A stretch of DNA of 14,467 bases from Collinsella sp. (GCA_019414545.1 DXLV01000044.1:1-14467); one strand, 5' to 3'. Counted from the stretch's first letter, positions 6,497 to 13,892 are shown. Notes: a model not told the origin generated them from the sequence alone. A program made the numbers and translations.

Positions 6497-7621
6497 ATGG
6501 CACGTGTGCACAACTTCTCAGCTGGCCCGGCCGCGCTGCCTACAAGCGTGCTCGCCGAGATCGCCGACGAGATGATGGACTACCGCGGTTGCGGCATGTC
6601 CGTGCTCGAGATGAGCCATCGATCTAGCATGTACCAGCAGATCATCGACGACGCCGAGGCAACCCTGCGCCGCCTGCTGAGCATCCCCGACAACTACCGC
6701 GTCCTGTTTTTGCAGGGCGGCGCCACACTGCAGTTTGCGGGCATCCCCATGAACCTCATGCGCCGCGGCCGCGCCGGCTACGTCGTGACCGGCAACTTTG
6801 CCAACAAGGCGTACAAAGAGGCCGCCAAGTACGGCGAGGCCGTGCTGCTCGCAAGCTCCGGGGACACCAATTTCGACCGCATACCCACCATGGCCGACAT
6901 CAACGCGCGCATTGCCGCCGAGGCCGCGGGCGACGGGCTCGACTACGTCTACATCTGCCAGAACAACACCATCTTTGGCACCATGTACCACGAGCTGCCC
7001 GCTTGCGGCGATGTGCCGCTGGTCGCCGATGTCTCGAGCTGCTTTCTGTCACAGCCGCTCGACGTTGAGCGCTACGGGCTCATCTACGCCGGCGCTCAGA
7101 AAAACGCCGGCGCCGCGGGCGTGACCGTGGTCATCGTGCGCGACGACCTCATCGCAGATGGCCCCGCTTTTGCGCAGACGCCGCAGTACATGGACCTTAA
7201 GACCCAGGCCGCCAAGGGCTCCATGCTCAACACGCCCAACACCTTTGGCATCTACGTGTGCGACAAGGTGTTCCATTGGGTCGAGGAGACTGGCGGGCTT
7301 GCCGCCATGGCCGAGCGCAACTGGGCCAAGGCCAACCTGCTCTACAACCTGCTCGAACACAGCGAGCTGTTCCATGGCACCACGCAGGCCGACAGCCGCT
7401 CCATCGCCAATGTCACCTTCCGCACCGGCGACGCCGAGCTTGACGCGGCCTTTGTCGCAGGCGCGGCCGAGCACCAGATTCAAAACGTCAAGGGCCATCG
7501 TCTGGTAGGCGGCATGCGCGCTAGCGTCTACAACGCCGTAACCATGGAAGACGTGCAGGCACTGGCCTCGTACATGAAGGACTTCGAAACGCAGCGTAGT
7601 TTGAGCCCGCGATCTAACTAG
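6497..7621 (+). CDS. serC: Phosphoserine aminotransferase
   Basis: PLP enzyme that converts 3-phosphohydroxypyruvate and glutamate to O-phosphoserine and 2-oxoglutarate (EC 2.6.1.52), the second step of serine synthesis; it may also act on the phosphorylated threonine precursor of PLP synthesis. The 374 residues match the usual length of about 360. Family hallmarks are the N-terminal HNFSAGPAALP, the phosphate-contacting EMSHRS, FLQGGATLQF, and the cofactor-binding lysine K202 in YAGAQKNAG, with LVADVSS just upstream. The C-terminal GHRLVGGMRASVYNA is also typical. The ATG is preceded by GAGGGGAA (6482-6489). serA follows after 69 bases on the same strand, so the two form an operon in the order of steps 2 and 1. 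Nothing about it is unusual. Confidence 0.97.
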   Translation: MARVHNFSAGPAALPTSVLAEIADEMMDYRGCGMSVLEMSHRSSMYQQIIDDAEATLRRLLSIPDNYRVLFLQGGATLQFAGIPMNLMRRGRAGYVVTGNFANKAYKEAAKYGEAVLLASSGDTNFDRIPTMADINARIAAEAAGDGLDYVYICQNNTIFGTMYHELPACGDVPLVADVSSCFLSQPLDVERYGLIYAGAQKNAGAAGVTVVIVRDDLIADGPAFAQTPQYMDLKTQAAKGSMLNTPNTFGIYVCDKVFHWVEETGGLAAMAERNWAKANLLYNLLEHSELFHGTTQADSRSIANVTFRTGDAELDAAFVAGAAEHQIQNVKGHRLVGGMRASVYNAVTMEDVQALASYMKDFETQRSLSPRSN

Positions 7622-7637
7622 CCCGCAACGCGCGGGC
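7621..7637 (+). repeat. Small GC hairpin between serC and serA
   Basis: GCCCGC (7621-7626) and GCGGGC (7632-7637) can pair around a five-base loop immediately after the serC stop. There is no T-tract, so it is not a standard terminator. It could protect an mRNA 3' end or tune serA expression relative to serC. Confidence 0.35.
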
Positions 7638-7690
7638 CGACCAGCCACTTCAAACCACCTGTTTAAACCAAACCTGCTAAGGAGTTTTTC

Positions 7691-8854
7691 ATGCGCAAGA
7701 TTAAGACCATTGACGACATCACCAAGGACGGCAAAGTCGAGTTTGGCGAGGGCTACGAATTTGTGAGCACCGCCGAAGAGGCCGACGCCATCCTGATGCG
7801 CTCGACCGACCTGCACGGCTACGAGCTGCCCGAGGGCATCCGCGCCATCGCCCGCTGCGGCGCCGGCGTCAACAACATCCCCGTCGAGGAGTACGCCAAG
7901 AAGGGCGTCGTCGTCTTTAACTCCCCCGGCGCCAACAGCAACGCCGTCAAGGAGCTCGTCCTGGGCATGCTGGTGCTCTCGAGCCGCGGCGTGGTGCAAT
8001 CGATGAACTGGGTGCGCGACAACGCCGACGATCCCGAGATTCAGGTCGATGCCGAGAAGGCCAAGAAGGCCTTTGTGGGCCGCGAGCTCAAGGGCAAGCG
8101 CATCGGCGTCATCGGCCTGGGCAACGTAGGTTCCAAGGTCGCCAACGCCTGCGTCGACCTGGGCATGGACGTCTACGGCTACGATCCGTTCATTTCCGTC
8201 GAGCACGCATGGGTGCTGAGCCGCGAGGTGCAGCGCGTGGGCACGCTCGAGGATCTCTGCCGCGGCTGCGACTACCTCACCGTGCACGTGCCCAGCAAGG
8301 CAGACACCATCGGCATGATCAGCACCGAGCAGATCAACCTGCTGGCCCCGGACGCCGTGCTGATCAACTACGCACGCGAGACCATCATTGACGAGGACGC
8401 CGTTGACGCCGCCCTGCGCGAGGGCAAGCTCAGCTGGTTTAGCTGCGACTTCGCCACGCCCAAGACGGTCAAGATGCCCAATACGTTTATCACCACGCAC
8501 TCGGGCGCCGGCACCGGCGAGGCCGAGGCCAACTGCGCAGACATGGCCATCAGCGAGCTCAAGGATTACCTGGAGAACGGCAACATCGCCCACAGCGTCA
8601 ACTACCCCGCCTGCAGCATGGGTAAGGCACGCGCCGCAAGCCGTATCGCCTGCCTGCACGCCAACGTGCCCAATATGATCGGCCAGATCACGGCAATCCT
8701 TGCCAAGGACAACGCCAACGTGCAGCGCATGACCAACGAGTCCGCCGGCGAGAACGCCTACACCATGTTCGACACCGACGAGCACCTGGACACCGGTACC
8801 ATCGAAGCACTCAAGCAGATTCCGTCGATGTATCGCGTTCGCGTGATCAAATAG
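7691..8854 (+). CDS. serA: D-3-phosphoglycerate dehydrogenase (short ACT-domain form)
   Basis: Oxidises 3-phosphoglycerate to 3-phosphohydroxypyruvate with NAD+ (EC 1.1.1.95), the committed step of serine synthesis. The 387 residues fit the short form: a split substrate domain, a Rossmann NAD-binding core with GLGNVG (142-147), and a C-terminal ACT domain from about 320 that in this family senses serine. The active-site arginine R229 lies in NYARETIID and the histidine H270 in TTHSGAG. The segment between them, CDFATPKTVKMPN (252-264), shows no glutamate where the family's third catalytic residue normally sits (DVFxxEP in the long forms); this is noted as odd. The ATG has an excellent AAGGAG (7679-7684) six bases upstream. 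It is the last gene of the serCA operon, before a strong terminator. Confidence 0.95.
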   Translation: MRKIKTIDDITKDGKVEFGEGYEFVSTAEEADAILMRSTDLHGYELPEGIRAIARCGAGVNNIPVEEYAKKGVVVFNSPGANSNAVKELVLGMLVLSSRGVVQSMNWVRDNADDPEIQVDAEKAKKAFVGRELKGKRIGVIGLGNVGSKVANACVDLGMDVYGYDPFISVEHAWVLSREVQRVGTLEDLCRGCDYLTVHVPSKADTIGMISTEQINLLAPDAVLINYARETIIDEDAVDAALREGKLSWFSCDFATPKTVKMPNTFITTHSGAGTGEAEANCADMAISELKDYLENGNIAHSVNYPACSMGKARAASRIACLHANVPNMIGQITAILAKDNANVQRMTNESAGENAYTMFDTDEHLDTGTIEALKQIPSMYRVRVIK

Positions 8855-8866
8855 CGCCGGCTGATC

Positions 8867-8899
8867 TGACGGGCAGTTCCCCATGTGGCCCGCCCGTCA
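8867..8899 (+). repeat. Hairpin between serA and its terminator
   Basis: TGACGGGC (8867-8874) pairs perfectly with GCCCGTCA (8892-8899) around a 17-base loop, right after the serA stop. It lacks a T-tract and lies just upstream of the intrinsic terminator, so it probably acts as a 3'-end stabiliser or first pause. Confidence 0.4.
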
Positions 8900-8916
8900 C
8901 CGACATTGAATGCCCG

Positions 8917-8953
8917 CGGGGGCGCCTTTCGCACGAGAGGCGCCCCCGTTTTT
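8917..8953 (+). terminator. Intrinsic terminator of the serCA operon
   Basis: A 14-bp GC-rich stem (CGGGGGCGCCTTTC at 8917-8930 with its complement at 8935-8948, one G-T wobble) closes a four-base loop and is followed by five T (8949-8953). This is a textbook rho-independent terminator and separates serCA from the peptidase gene, which has its own promoter. Confidence 0.93.
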
Positions 8954-8986
8954 GTGAGCACTCCATTAAATGCACCGAGCCGCTTC

Positions 8987-9017
8987 TTGACATACAATCT
9001 GTATGTTGACCTAACTA
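8987..9017 (+). promoter_or_regulatory. Promoter of the M20 peptidase gene with an embedded palindromic operator
   Basis: A perfect TTGACA -35 box is at 8987-8992, with a weak -10 (TAACTA, 9012-9017) at 19-base spacing. ACATACA-ATC-TGTATGT (8990-9006) is a perfect 7-3-7 palindrome that overlaps the -35 and fills the spacer, so a bound repressor would block polymerase. The TACATACA/TGTATGTA core resembles operators of TetR-family repressors such as AcrR. The regulator gene is not in this window. Confidence 0.6.
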
Positions 9018-9031
9018 TCTGTGAGGTGCCT

Positions 9032-10252
9032 ATGGTTGATACAGATTTTGCTTGGCGGCTTACGCAAGGGCTCGTGCGGATCGACAGTTCCGACCCAGGT
9101 GCGTATGAGGGCGAGATTGAACGCTATATCAAAGCGTTGGTTGAGGAACAGTTGGCGCAGCTGAGCCATCCGGTACTCGATGCCGTGCAGATTGCAGAGC
9201 TCGAAGTACTCCCCGGGCGCCGCAACCTTATGGTCACCGTGCCGGGCCAAAGCGACGAGCCGCGACTCGTCTATATCTGCCATATGGATACCGTTACGCT
9301 GGGCGATGGCTGGGACGCGGACATTCCGCCGCTCGGGACGGTTGTGCGTAACGACAAACTCTATGGCCGTGGCGCCTGCGACATGAAGGGTGGCCTGGCC
9401 TGCGCCATTGCCGCACTGGTCCATACGCTCGAGCGCGTGGCGGTGGATGGCGCGCTACCCCGCCGCGGCTTTTCGCTCATCTGCTCGGTCGACGAAGAGG
9501 ACTTTATGCGAGGCTCCGAGGCAGCCATCGATGCCGGCTGGGTCGGTTCGCGCGAATGGGTGCTGGACACCGAGCCCACCGACGGACAGATCCAGGTAGC
9601 GCACAAGGGGCGTACGTGGTTCGAGATTGAAATGGCTGGCGTGACGGCACACGCGAGCCAGCCTTGGAAGGGCGCCGATGCCGTCGCCGCCATGGCCGAG
9701 GCCGTCTGCGCGCTGCGCCATGCGTTCGCAGCGCTGCCCGAGCATGATGAGCTGGGGTCTTCGACCATCACGTTTGGCCAAATTGAGGGCGGATATCGCC
9801 CCTATGTCGTGCCCGACCGCGCCAAGGTCTGGGTCGATATGCGCCTGACTCCGCCGACCGATACGGCAGCCGCGAAGCGCATGGTAGAGCAGGCCATCGC
9901 CGTCGCCAAAGCCGCCATTCCCGGTTGCCATGGCAGCTACACCGTGACGGGCGACCGCCCCGCCATCGAGCGCGACCCGAACTCTCCCCTTCTAGCAGCG
10001 CTCAAGCGTGCCGCCGATGACGTGACGGACGCGGACGCAACCGTCGGCTTCTTTACCGGCTACACCGACACCGCCGTCATTGCCGGCAAGACAGGTAACC
10101 GCAATTGCATGAGCTACGGTCCCGGATCGCTCGCGCTCGCGCACAAGCCCAACGAATATGTGCCCCACGCCGATATCGTTCGCTGCCAGAACGTGCTCAT
10201 CGCGCTCGCCGATAACGTGCTCTGGGACGCGAATGGGCAAGTTGGGGCATAA
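9032..10252 (+). CDS. M20-family metallopeptidase/deacylase (ArgE/DapE/CPG2 type)
   Basis: Cytosolic two-metal amidohydrolase of 406 residues. The ATG at 9032 (MVDTDFAW) is chosen over the in-frame ATG at 8885 because the longer version would begin upstream of the serCA terminator and read through both it and the new promoter; GAGGTG lies a few bases ahead of 9032. Metal and catalytic motifs are all present: CHMDTV (H84, D86), GRGACDMKGG (D117), SVDEED (catalytic E155/E156), DTEPT (E181) and LAHKPNEYV (H371). HASQPWKGADA near 210 belongs to the lid/dimerisation domain. The AHKGRTWFEIEM stretch resembles ArgE and succinyl-diaminopimelate desuccinylases. The actual substrate (acetylornithine, an acyl-amino acid or a dipeptide) cannot be assigned, since no arginine or lysine genes are near. 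A short gap of 39 bases leads to the DUF1015-like gene, so the two are probably cotranscribed. Confidence 0.9.
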   Translation: MVDTDFAWRLTQGLVRIDSSDPGAYEGEIERYIKALVEEQLAQLSHPVLDAVQIAELEVLPGRRNLMVTVPGQSDEPRLVYICHMDTVTLGDGWDADIPPLGTVVRNDKLYGRGACDMKGGLACAIAALVHTLERVAVDGALPRRGFSLICSVDEEDFMRGSEAAIDAGWVGSREWVLDTEPTDGQIQVAHKGRTWFEIEMAGVTAHASQPWKGADAVAAMAEAVCALRHAFAALPEHDELGSSTITFGQIEGGYRPYVVPDRAKVWVDMRLTPPTDTAAAKRMVEQAIAVAKAAIPGCHGSYTVTGDRPAIERDPNSPLLAALKRAADDVTDADATVGFFTGYTDTAVIAGKTGNRNCMSYGPGSLALAHKPNEYVPHADIVRCQNVLIALADNVLWDANGQVGA

Positions 10253-10291
10253 TAAGCCGCGAACAAACCGACTCGTGCGTTAGGACCGCCC

Positions 10292-10975
10292 ATGAAAGCA
10301 CTTCCGTTTCCCTGCATCCGCCCGGCTCAGGACCGCGTGCTCGAGGCGCTGCCTGCAATGGGCAGCATCCTGAGCGTCAACGATGCTCTGCGCGGAGCCA
10401 TTGCCGATGGCCTGATGCTCAAGGACCCGGGTGCAGCGTATTACGTGTACGAATGCTCGGGCGAGCCGGGACGCGTGACGGGTGTCGTGGCGATCTGCCC
10501 GACGAGTGTACTTGCGGGCGACAAGGGCGATGCCAGCGCTGACGTGGCCGCCGCTGCGCGCGCGATCGCCGAGCTCAAGGTGCAGCCGCGCCCCGTGTCG
10601 CTCGCCTACGAGGCCTCGCCCGTCATGGATATCATCCTGGGCGCTGCCAAAGAGGGCGCCTCGCTCTACGCCGTCACCGATCCTGCGGGCATTACGCACC
10701 GCGTGTGGGAGGTCAAGCGCGAGGACGCCGTCGGCGCCATCCGTGCCATGCTCGACCAGGCGCCGGAGCCGGCACTGGCCGACGACCCTGCCTACGCTGC
10801 CGCACTAGTCGGGGCATCACAGCTCCTGGCCGACGATGCCCGTGCCGCCGGCACCTACAAGGGCAAAGAGCCGTTCAACTTTGCCGTAGCCGTGTTCTTC
10901 CCCACCGCGCAGGTCAGCGGCGCCGCGCCGCAGGTTCCGACAGGTCTGCTCACGCACCAGGTCGCGCGGTTCTAG
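10292..10975 (+). CDS. Shortened DUF1015-like (COG4198) protein of unknown function
   Basis: A 227-residue soluble protein. The start (KALPFPCIRPAQDRV) and the blocks AAYYVYEC, GRVTGVVAIC, VSLAYEAS, ITHRVWEVK and PFNFAVAVFFPTAQV follow the order seen in DUF1015 proteins (IRP near the start, YYVYR, RxGLVG, THxVW, and the E-F-N-Y-F-L-A-V-L-F-P block). Full members are about 400 residues. Here the segment between ALP and YYVYE is much shorter, the usual ADGHHR block appears degenerate (ADDPAY at about residues 167-172), and the protein ends soon after the FFP block. Family knowledge, from memory, places DUF1015 genes next to serA/serC in many Firmicutes, which fits this locus. Biochemical role is unknown. 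AGGA at 10282-10285 supports the ATG. A strong terminator follows. It may be a genuine slim subfamily or a decaying gene; the frame is intact and codon use is normal. Confidence 0.6.
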   Translation: MKALPFPCIRPAQDRVLEALPAMGSILSVNDALRGAIADGLMLKDPGAAYYVYECSGEPGRVTGVVAICPTSVLAGDKGDASADVAAAARAIAELKVQPRPVSLAYEASPVMDIILGAAKEGASLYAVTDPAGITHRVWEVKREDAVGAIRAMLDQAPEPALADDPAYAAALVGASQLLADDARAAGTYKGKEPFNFAVAVFFPTAQVSGAAPQVPTGLLTHQVARF

Positions 10976-11020
10976 CAAGACCAGACCGTCCAGCACAAAA
11001 ATCGGCAGCCCAACAAACAG

Positions 11021-11061
11021 GGGGCGGAGATGCAGCAGGTACATGCATCTCCGCCCCTTTT
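11021..11061 (+). terminator. Intrinsic terminator after the DUF1015-like gene
   Basis: GGGGCGGAGATGCA (11021-11034) pairs perfectly over 14 bp with 11044-11057 around a nine-base loop and is followed by TTTT. It lies in the convergent gap before the histidine phosphatases. On the other strand the hairpin is followed by CTGTTTGTTG, so it may also end the leftward transcript. Confidence 0.9.
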
Positions 11062-11104
11062 GCGTCGAGAAGTTATGCCGACGACCCGTGCCGCCGCGCT
11101 CGCG

Positions 11105-11740
11105 TTATCCGCGCTGCGGACCCGCAGTAGCCACGAGCGGTTCAAGCCCCAGCTCGCGCGCGTAGTCTTCCTGCGTAAAGACTTCGACCAGTTCAAACGT
11201 ATCGGCCGCATCGTCAAACGCAAAATGCAGCACTGAGCAGTTGCCCGGCACGCGTTCGCGCTCGTCGGCCGCCGCGCCCCGCACGTGGTCCAAAAACTCC
11301 TTGATAGCCGAACCGTGGCTCACCGCGAGCACGCACTCGTGGTCCGGACGTCGCATAAGATCGGTTATCGTCGCCGCCATGCGCTCGCGCACCTGCATCT
11401 GGCCCTCGCCGCCAAACTGACGATAGAAATCTCGCCACGGGCGCTCGGGCATAAGCATCACGCGCTCGGCCTCAAAGTCGCCAAAGAACCACTCACGCAG
11501 ACCGTCCAGGCGCTCGTACGCCAAGCCCGGCCACAGGTTGGCGATAGTCTGCTCGGTGCGATGAAGTGTGGAGGTGTAGGCATGATCGGGTTCAATGCCG
11601 CGCGCACGCAAGAACATGCCGGCACGCGCCGCCTGGTCGCATCCCAGCTGCGTGAGCGGCGAGTCACTCCAACCCTGAATAATGCGCTTAAGGTTGAATA
11701 TTGTCTGCCCATGACGAACCAGATACAGGTCTTTATTCAT
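11105..11740 (-). CDS. Histidine phosphatase (phosphoglycerate mutase-like), downstream paralogue
   Basis: A 211-residue member of the histidine phosphatase superfamily, which uses a phosphohistidine intermediate to hydrolyse or transfer phosphate. The catalytic set is complete: LVRHGQT (R9, nucleophile H10), STLHRTEQT (R61), the general acid region LREWFFGDFE (E83) and AVSHGSA (H142). The ATG at 11740 is preferred because AAGGA (11746-11750) sits five bases upstream; the in-frame TTG at 11764 would turn that site into codons. The upstream paralogue ends only 17 bases away, so the pair is translated from one message. Both share W-x-x-F/Y, FGGE, RP-x-H-x-CVLAVSHGS and EFL, indicating tandem duplication. 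Substrate is not readable from sequence; phosphoserine is discussed as a candidate because HAD-type serB is absent here. Confidence 0.88.
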   Translation of the reverse strand: MNKDLYLVRHGQTIFNLKRIIQGWSDSPLTQLGCDQAARAGMFLRARGIEPDHAYTSTLHRTEQTIANLWPGLAYERLDGLREWFFGDFEAERVMLMPERPWRDFYRQFGGEGQMQVRERMAATITDLMRRPDHECVLAVSHGSAIKEFLDHVRGAAADERERVPGNCSVLHFAFDDAADTFELVEVFTQEDYARELGLEPLVATAGPQRG

Positions 11741-11757
11741 AGGGGTCCTTTCGTTCG

Positions 11758-12300
11758 TTACCAATCAAGGAGCGAAAACGCACCGTCGCAATAGCCAAAA
11801 TGAAGCACGGCACCGTTGTCGGGTAGCTCTCCCCTGCCAGTCACATACTCAAGAAACTCCTGGCAGGAAGAGCCGTGGGAGACTGCCAGCACACAGTCGT
11901 GCTGCGGCCTGGCCATGATGTGGGACAGCGCCGCGACCATGCGCGACTGGAGCTCGCCTTCAGACTCGCCACCAAAGGCCACCGGATAATCACCCCAGGG
12001 CTGCGGCGGCATCTCGCGATTTGATGTACCCTCCAGCGAGCCCAAATGCCACTCGCGCAGGTCATCGACCAGCTCTATCGAGCGGCCCTCACCAGCAATT
12101 AGCTCAGCCGTACGCCGCGCCCGGCCCAACGGGGAGGAATACACACGGTCAAAGGTCACGCCACGCGCCTCAAACGCCGCGCGCGTCGCCAGCGCCTGCT
12201 CGCGCCCGCGCGCCGTAAGCGGCGAATCGTGCCCACCCTGCAAAATGTTCTGCACATTGAGCTCAGTCTGCCCATGCCGCACCAAATACAAATCTGCCAC
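11758..12300 (-). CDS. Histidine phosphatase (phosphoglycerate mutase-like), upstream paralogue
   Basis: A 180-residue histidine phosphatase, compact compared with the roughly 200-250 of cofactor-dependent phosphoglycerate mutases, which points to a phosphatase rather than a mutase. Catalytic residues are R8-H9 in LVRHGQT, R60 in SSPLGRARRTAE, E83 in LREWHLGSLE and H142 in AVSHGSS. The GTG start at 12300 follows GGGGAGG on the minus strand (about 12304-12310). Its residues 80-150 align closely and without gaps to the downstream paralogue, including the shared positions of E83 and H142. It lies 82 bases after the nitroreductase on the same strand, with a hairpin repeat between, so all three may be one operon. 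CobC-like, phosphoserine-type or general sugar-phosphatase roles are all open. Confidence 0.88.
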   Translation of the reverse strand: MADLYLVRHGQTELNVQNILQGGHDSPLTARGREQALATRAAFEARGVTFDRVYSSPLGRARRTAELIAGEGRSIELVDDLREWHLGSLEGTSNREMPPQPWGDYPVAFGGESEGELQSRMVAALSHIMARPQHDCVLAVSHGSSCQEFLEYVTGRGELPDNGAVLHFGYCDGAFSLLDW

Positions 12301-12315
12301 ACGTCCTCCCCTCGC

Positions 12316-12350
12316 ACCACCGCAAAGGGGACAGGTACCTTTGTGGTGGT
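12316..12350. repeat. 13-bp hairpin repeat with a GGGGACAGGTACC centre
   Basis: ACCACCGCAAAGG (12316-12328) pairs with CCTTTGTGGTGGT (12338-12350) with one G-T wobble around the loop GGACAGGTA. The AAAGGGGACAGGTACCTTT core again contains GGGAC, like the other gap repeats in this window. It sits between the nitroreductase stop and the upstream histidine phosphatase. No T-tract follows on either strand, so it is better read as a dispersed repeat than a terminator. A CACCGCGGTG palindrome (12365-12374) lies just beside it. Confidence 0.6.
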
Positions 12351-12382
12351 TTACCGCCGGATCACACCGCGGTGACGCTCAA

Positions 12383-13054
12383 CTACACCAGTACGTCGGC
12401 AAGCGAGCGCTTGGGTACGTGGTGCACCTGCGCCTCGTCGCGCCAATAATTGATGGAGCCGTCGGGGTTGGAATCGATCGCATCGATCACCTGTGTCTCG
12501 GCCGGAACGCCAAACGCCATGATCAGCTTGAGCTCATACTTGTCGTTATCGAGCCCCATGGCATCGATCGCGTGGGGCGTAAAGGCCTTGAACATGCAGG
12601 CTGCCACCTCGGGCGTGGCGCTGCGGGCGGCGAGCATCATCGTCTGCGCGACAATGCCCGTGTCGACCTCGGTAATAGGAGCGGCGGGCTTGCCCGGAAC
12701 GGCGCGCTCGGCAAGAATCGCGATGTAGCCGGTCGGGCGCTCGCCCTCGGCAGGACCCGACCAGTCCTTAAGCGCGCCGGCCCATGCAAGCTCGTCAAAT
12801 ACACGCGCGCAGTCCTCTGCACCGCTTACCACATGAAAACGCAGACGCTGAGCATTGGCACCACAGGGAGTCAGGTGCGCCAGCTCCGCCAGCTCAAGCA
12901 AAAACTCGCGCGGCACGCGCATGGACTCGTCAAAGCGACGGCACGTGCGGGCACGACGGACCAGCGCATCAAACGCTTCCAGACCGAGCTTTTCGCAACC
13001 TTGCTTTGCCATCGATTCGACACTCGACGGTGCCTCGGGAACTGCTTCGAACAT
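12383..13054 (-). CDS. Nitroreductase-family flavoprotein
   Basis: A 223-residue FMN-dependent NAD(P)H oxidoreductase of the nitroreductase superfamily. RRARTCRRFDES near 31-42 is the N-terminal phosphate/FMN-binding arginine motif, and TPCGANAQRLRFHVV near 60-75 matches the family's P-S-x-x-N-x-Q-P-W-x-F flavin motif with a cysteine at the second position. A further flavin-side segment is DTGIVAQTMMLAA. Members reduce nitroaromatics, quinones or other small electrophiles; the natural substrate is not readable. The ATG at 13054 (MFEAVPEAPSS) gives a normal family length and has GGGGG five bases upstream, a weak site; the longer frame back to 13222 runs through the divergent promoter region. 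It is divergent from the DUF308 gene. Confidence 0.85.
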   Translation of the reverse strand: MFEAVPEAPSSVESMAKQGCEKLGLEAFDALVRRARTCRRFDESMRVPREFLLELAELAHLTPCGANAQRLRFHVVSGAEDCARVFDELAWAGALKDWSGPAEGERPTGYIAILAERAVPGKPAAPITEVDTGIVAQTMMLAARSATPEVAACMFKAFTPHAIDAMGLDNDKYELKLIMAFGVPAETQVIDAIDSNPDGSINYWRDEAQVHHVPKRSLADVLV

Positions 13055-13289
13055 AGGGACCCCCAATACAAGCCAATTGTCCTTAGGAAAATCTAACCTA
13101 AAACGTAGGCAATAACGAACAGGGCTGCAATGTTCTACACCTGTTGAATAGAAAATCGCGACGTGGGGAACAACGGAAACAATTCGGGGCCTTTGGGTTA
13201 CGTTTCGCCCTCCCCGACCCATACGTCAGCGCCCTTAGGGGATACTGGTTGTAACGATCAAGGCTTACGCCGCACGGAAAGGAGACATT

Positions 13290-13892
13290 ATGGGCATCTT
13301 TAAGAACGATGACCAAAAATCGAGCCAGTTTGGATTTGACGAGAAAAGCATGGCAGGCAAAGCCGTCAAGGCCGTGCGCTGGATCTACGCCATCACGGGC
13401 GTCGTGGCGCTCATTGCTGGTATCGCGCTGCTTTTTGCACCCGCCAAGTCCCTCGTCTTTTTGACGACCGTCCTGGGCTTCTACTTTGTGATTACGGCAG
13501 CCATCAGGCTGTTCACTGCCATTTTTGAGCCGCTGCTGCCCACCGGCTGGCGCGTCACGAGCATCATCTCCAACCTACTCATTATCTTGGGCGGCGTCAT
13601 AATCCTGCGCAACCAGGCCTTCTCGACCGCGACGCTCACCACGATGGTGGTTATCGTGGCCGGCTTTGGCTGGATTGTCGAAGGTGTCATGTCCATTCTG
13701 GAGTCCGAGCTTTCGTCCAACCGCGCCCTCGCCATCCTGAGCGGCGCACTTTCCATCATCGCCGGCATATTCGTGTTTATCTATCCGCTGTGGTCGGCCA
13801 AGATGCTCGTCATCTTTAGCGGCGCCGCGCTGCTGGTGTTTGGCGTAACGCTGATTGTTCGCGCTATTCAATTTGGCAAACTGGTGCGCTAG
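13290..13892 (+). CDS. DUF308/HdeD-like integral membrane protein
   Basis: A 200-residue protein with about six hydrophobic segments arranged as two-helix repeats (for example WIYAITGVVALIAGIALLF, LTTVLGFYFVITAAIRLF, LLIILGGVIILR, MVVIVAGFGWIVEGV, AILSGALSIIAGIFVFI and MLVIFSGAALLVFGVTLIV). Each pair has the glycine-rich GxxxLIxGI pattern of the DUF308/HdeD family. HdeD in E. coli is linked to acid resistance at high cell density; a stress role here is only by analogy. The first 25 residues are hydrophilic and cytosolic. AAAGGAG (13278-13284) is five bases before the ATG. The stop codon TAG directly abuts the ATG of the next gene, which lacks its own ribosome binding site, so the two are translationally coupled. 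Confidence 0.85.
   Translation: MGIFKNDDQKSSQFGFDEKSMAGKAVKAVRWIYAITGVVALIAGIALLFAPAKSLVFLTTVLGFYFVITAAIRLFTAIFEPLLPTGWRVTSIISNLLIILGGVIILRNQAFSTATLTTMVVIVAGFGWIVEGVMSILESELSSNRALAILSGALSIIAGIFVFIYPLWSAKMLVIFSGAALLVFGVTLIVRAIQFGKLVR

Noticed and set aside
7049..8884. 611-codon open frame on the minus strand
   Set aside because: It is antisense to serC and serA, both clearly coding. Long antisense frames are expected opposite GC-rich genes with strong third-position bias.
8885..9031. N-terminal extension of the M20 peptidase to ATG 8885
   Set aside because: It would encode the serCA terminator stem and the peptidase promoter as protein; the family motifs need only the start at 9032, which has a ribosome binding site.
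12245..13096. 283-codon plus-strand frame over the nitroreductase
   Set aside because: It is a shadow of the nitroreductase, has no recognisable domain and crosses the hairpin repeat.
13055..13222. N-terminal extension of the nitroreductase
   Set aside because: The extra 56 residues resemble no part of the family and cover the divergent promoter region; the shorter form has normal length.
13055..13289. Promoters in the nitroreductase/DUF308 divergent gap
   Set aside because: GATACT at 13241-13246 looks like a -10 box but no -35 lies at a usable distance, and nothing convincing was found on the minus strand, so no promoter is annotated.
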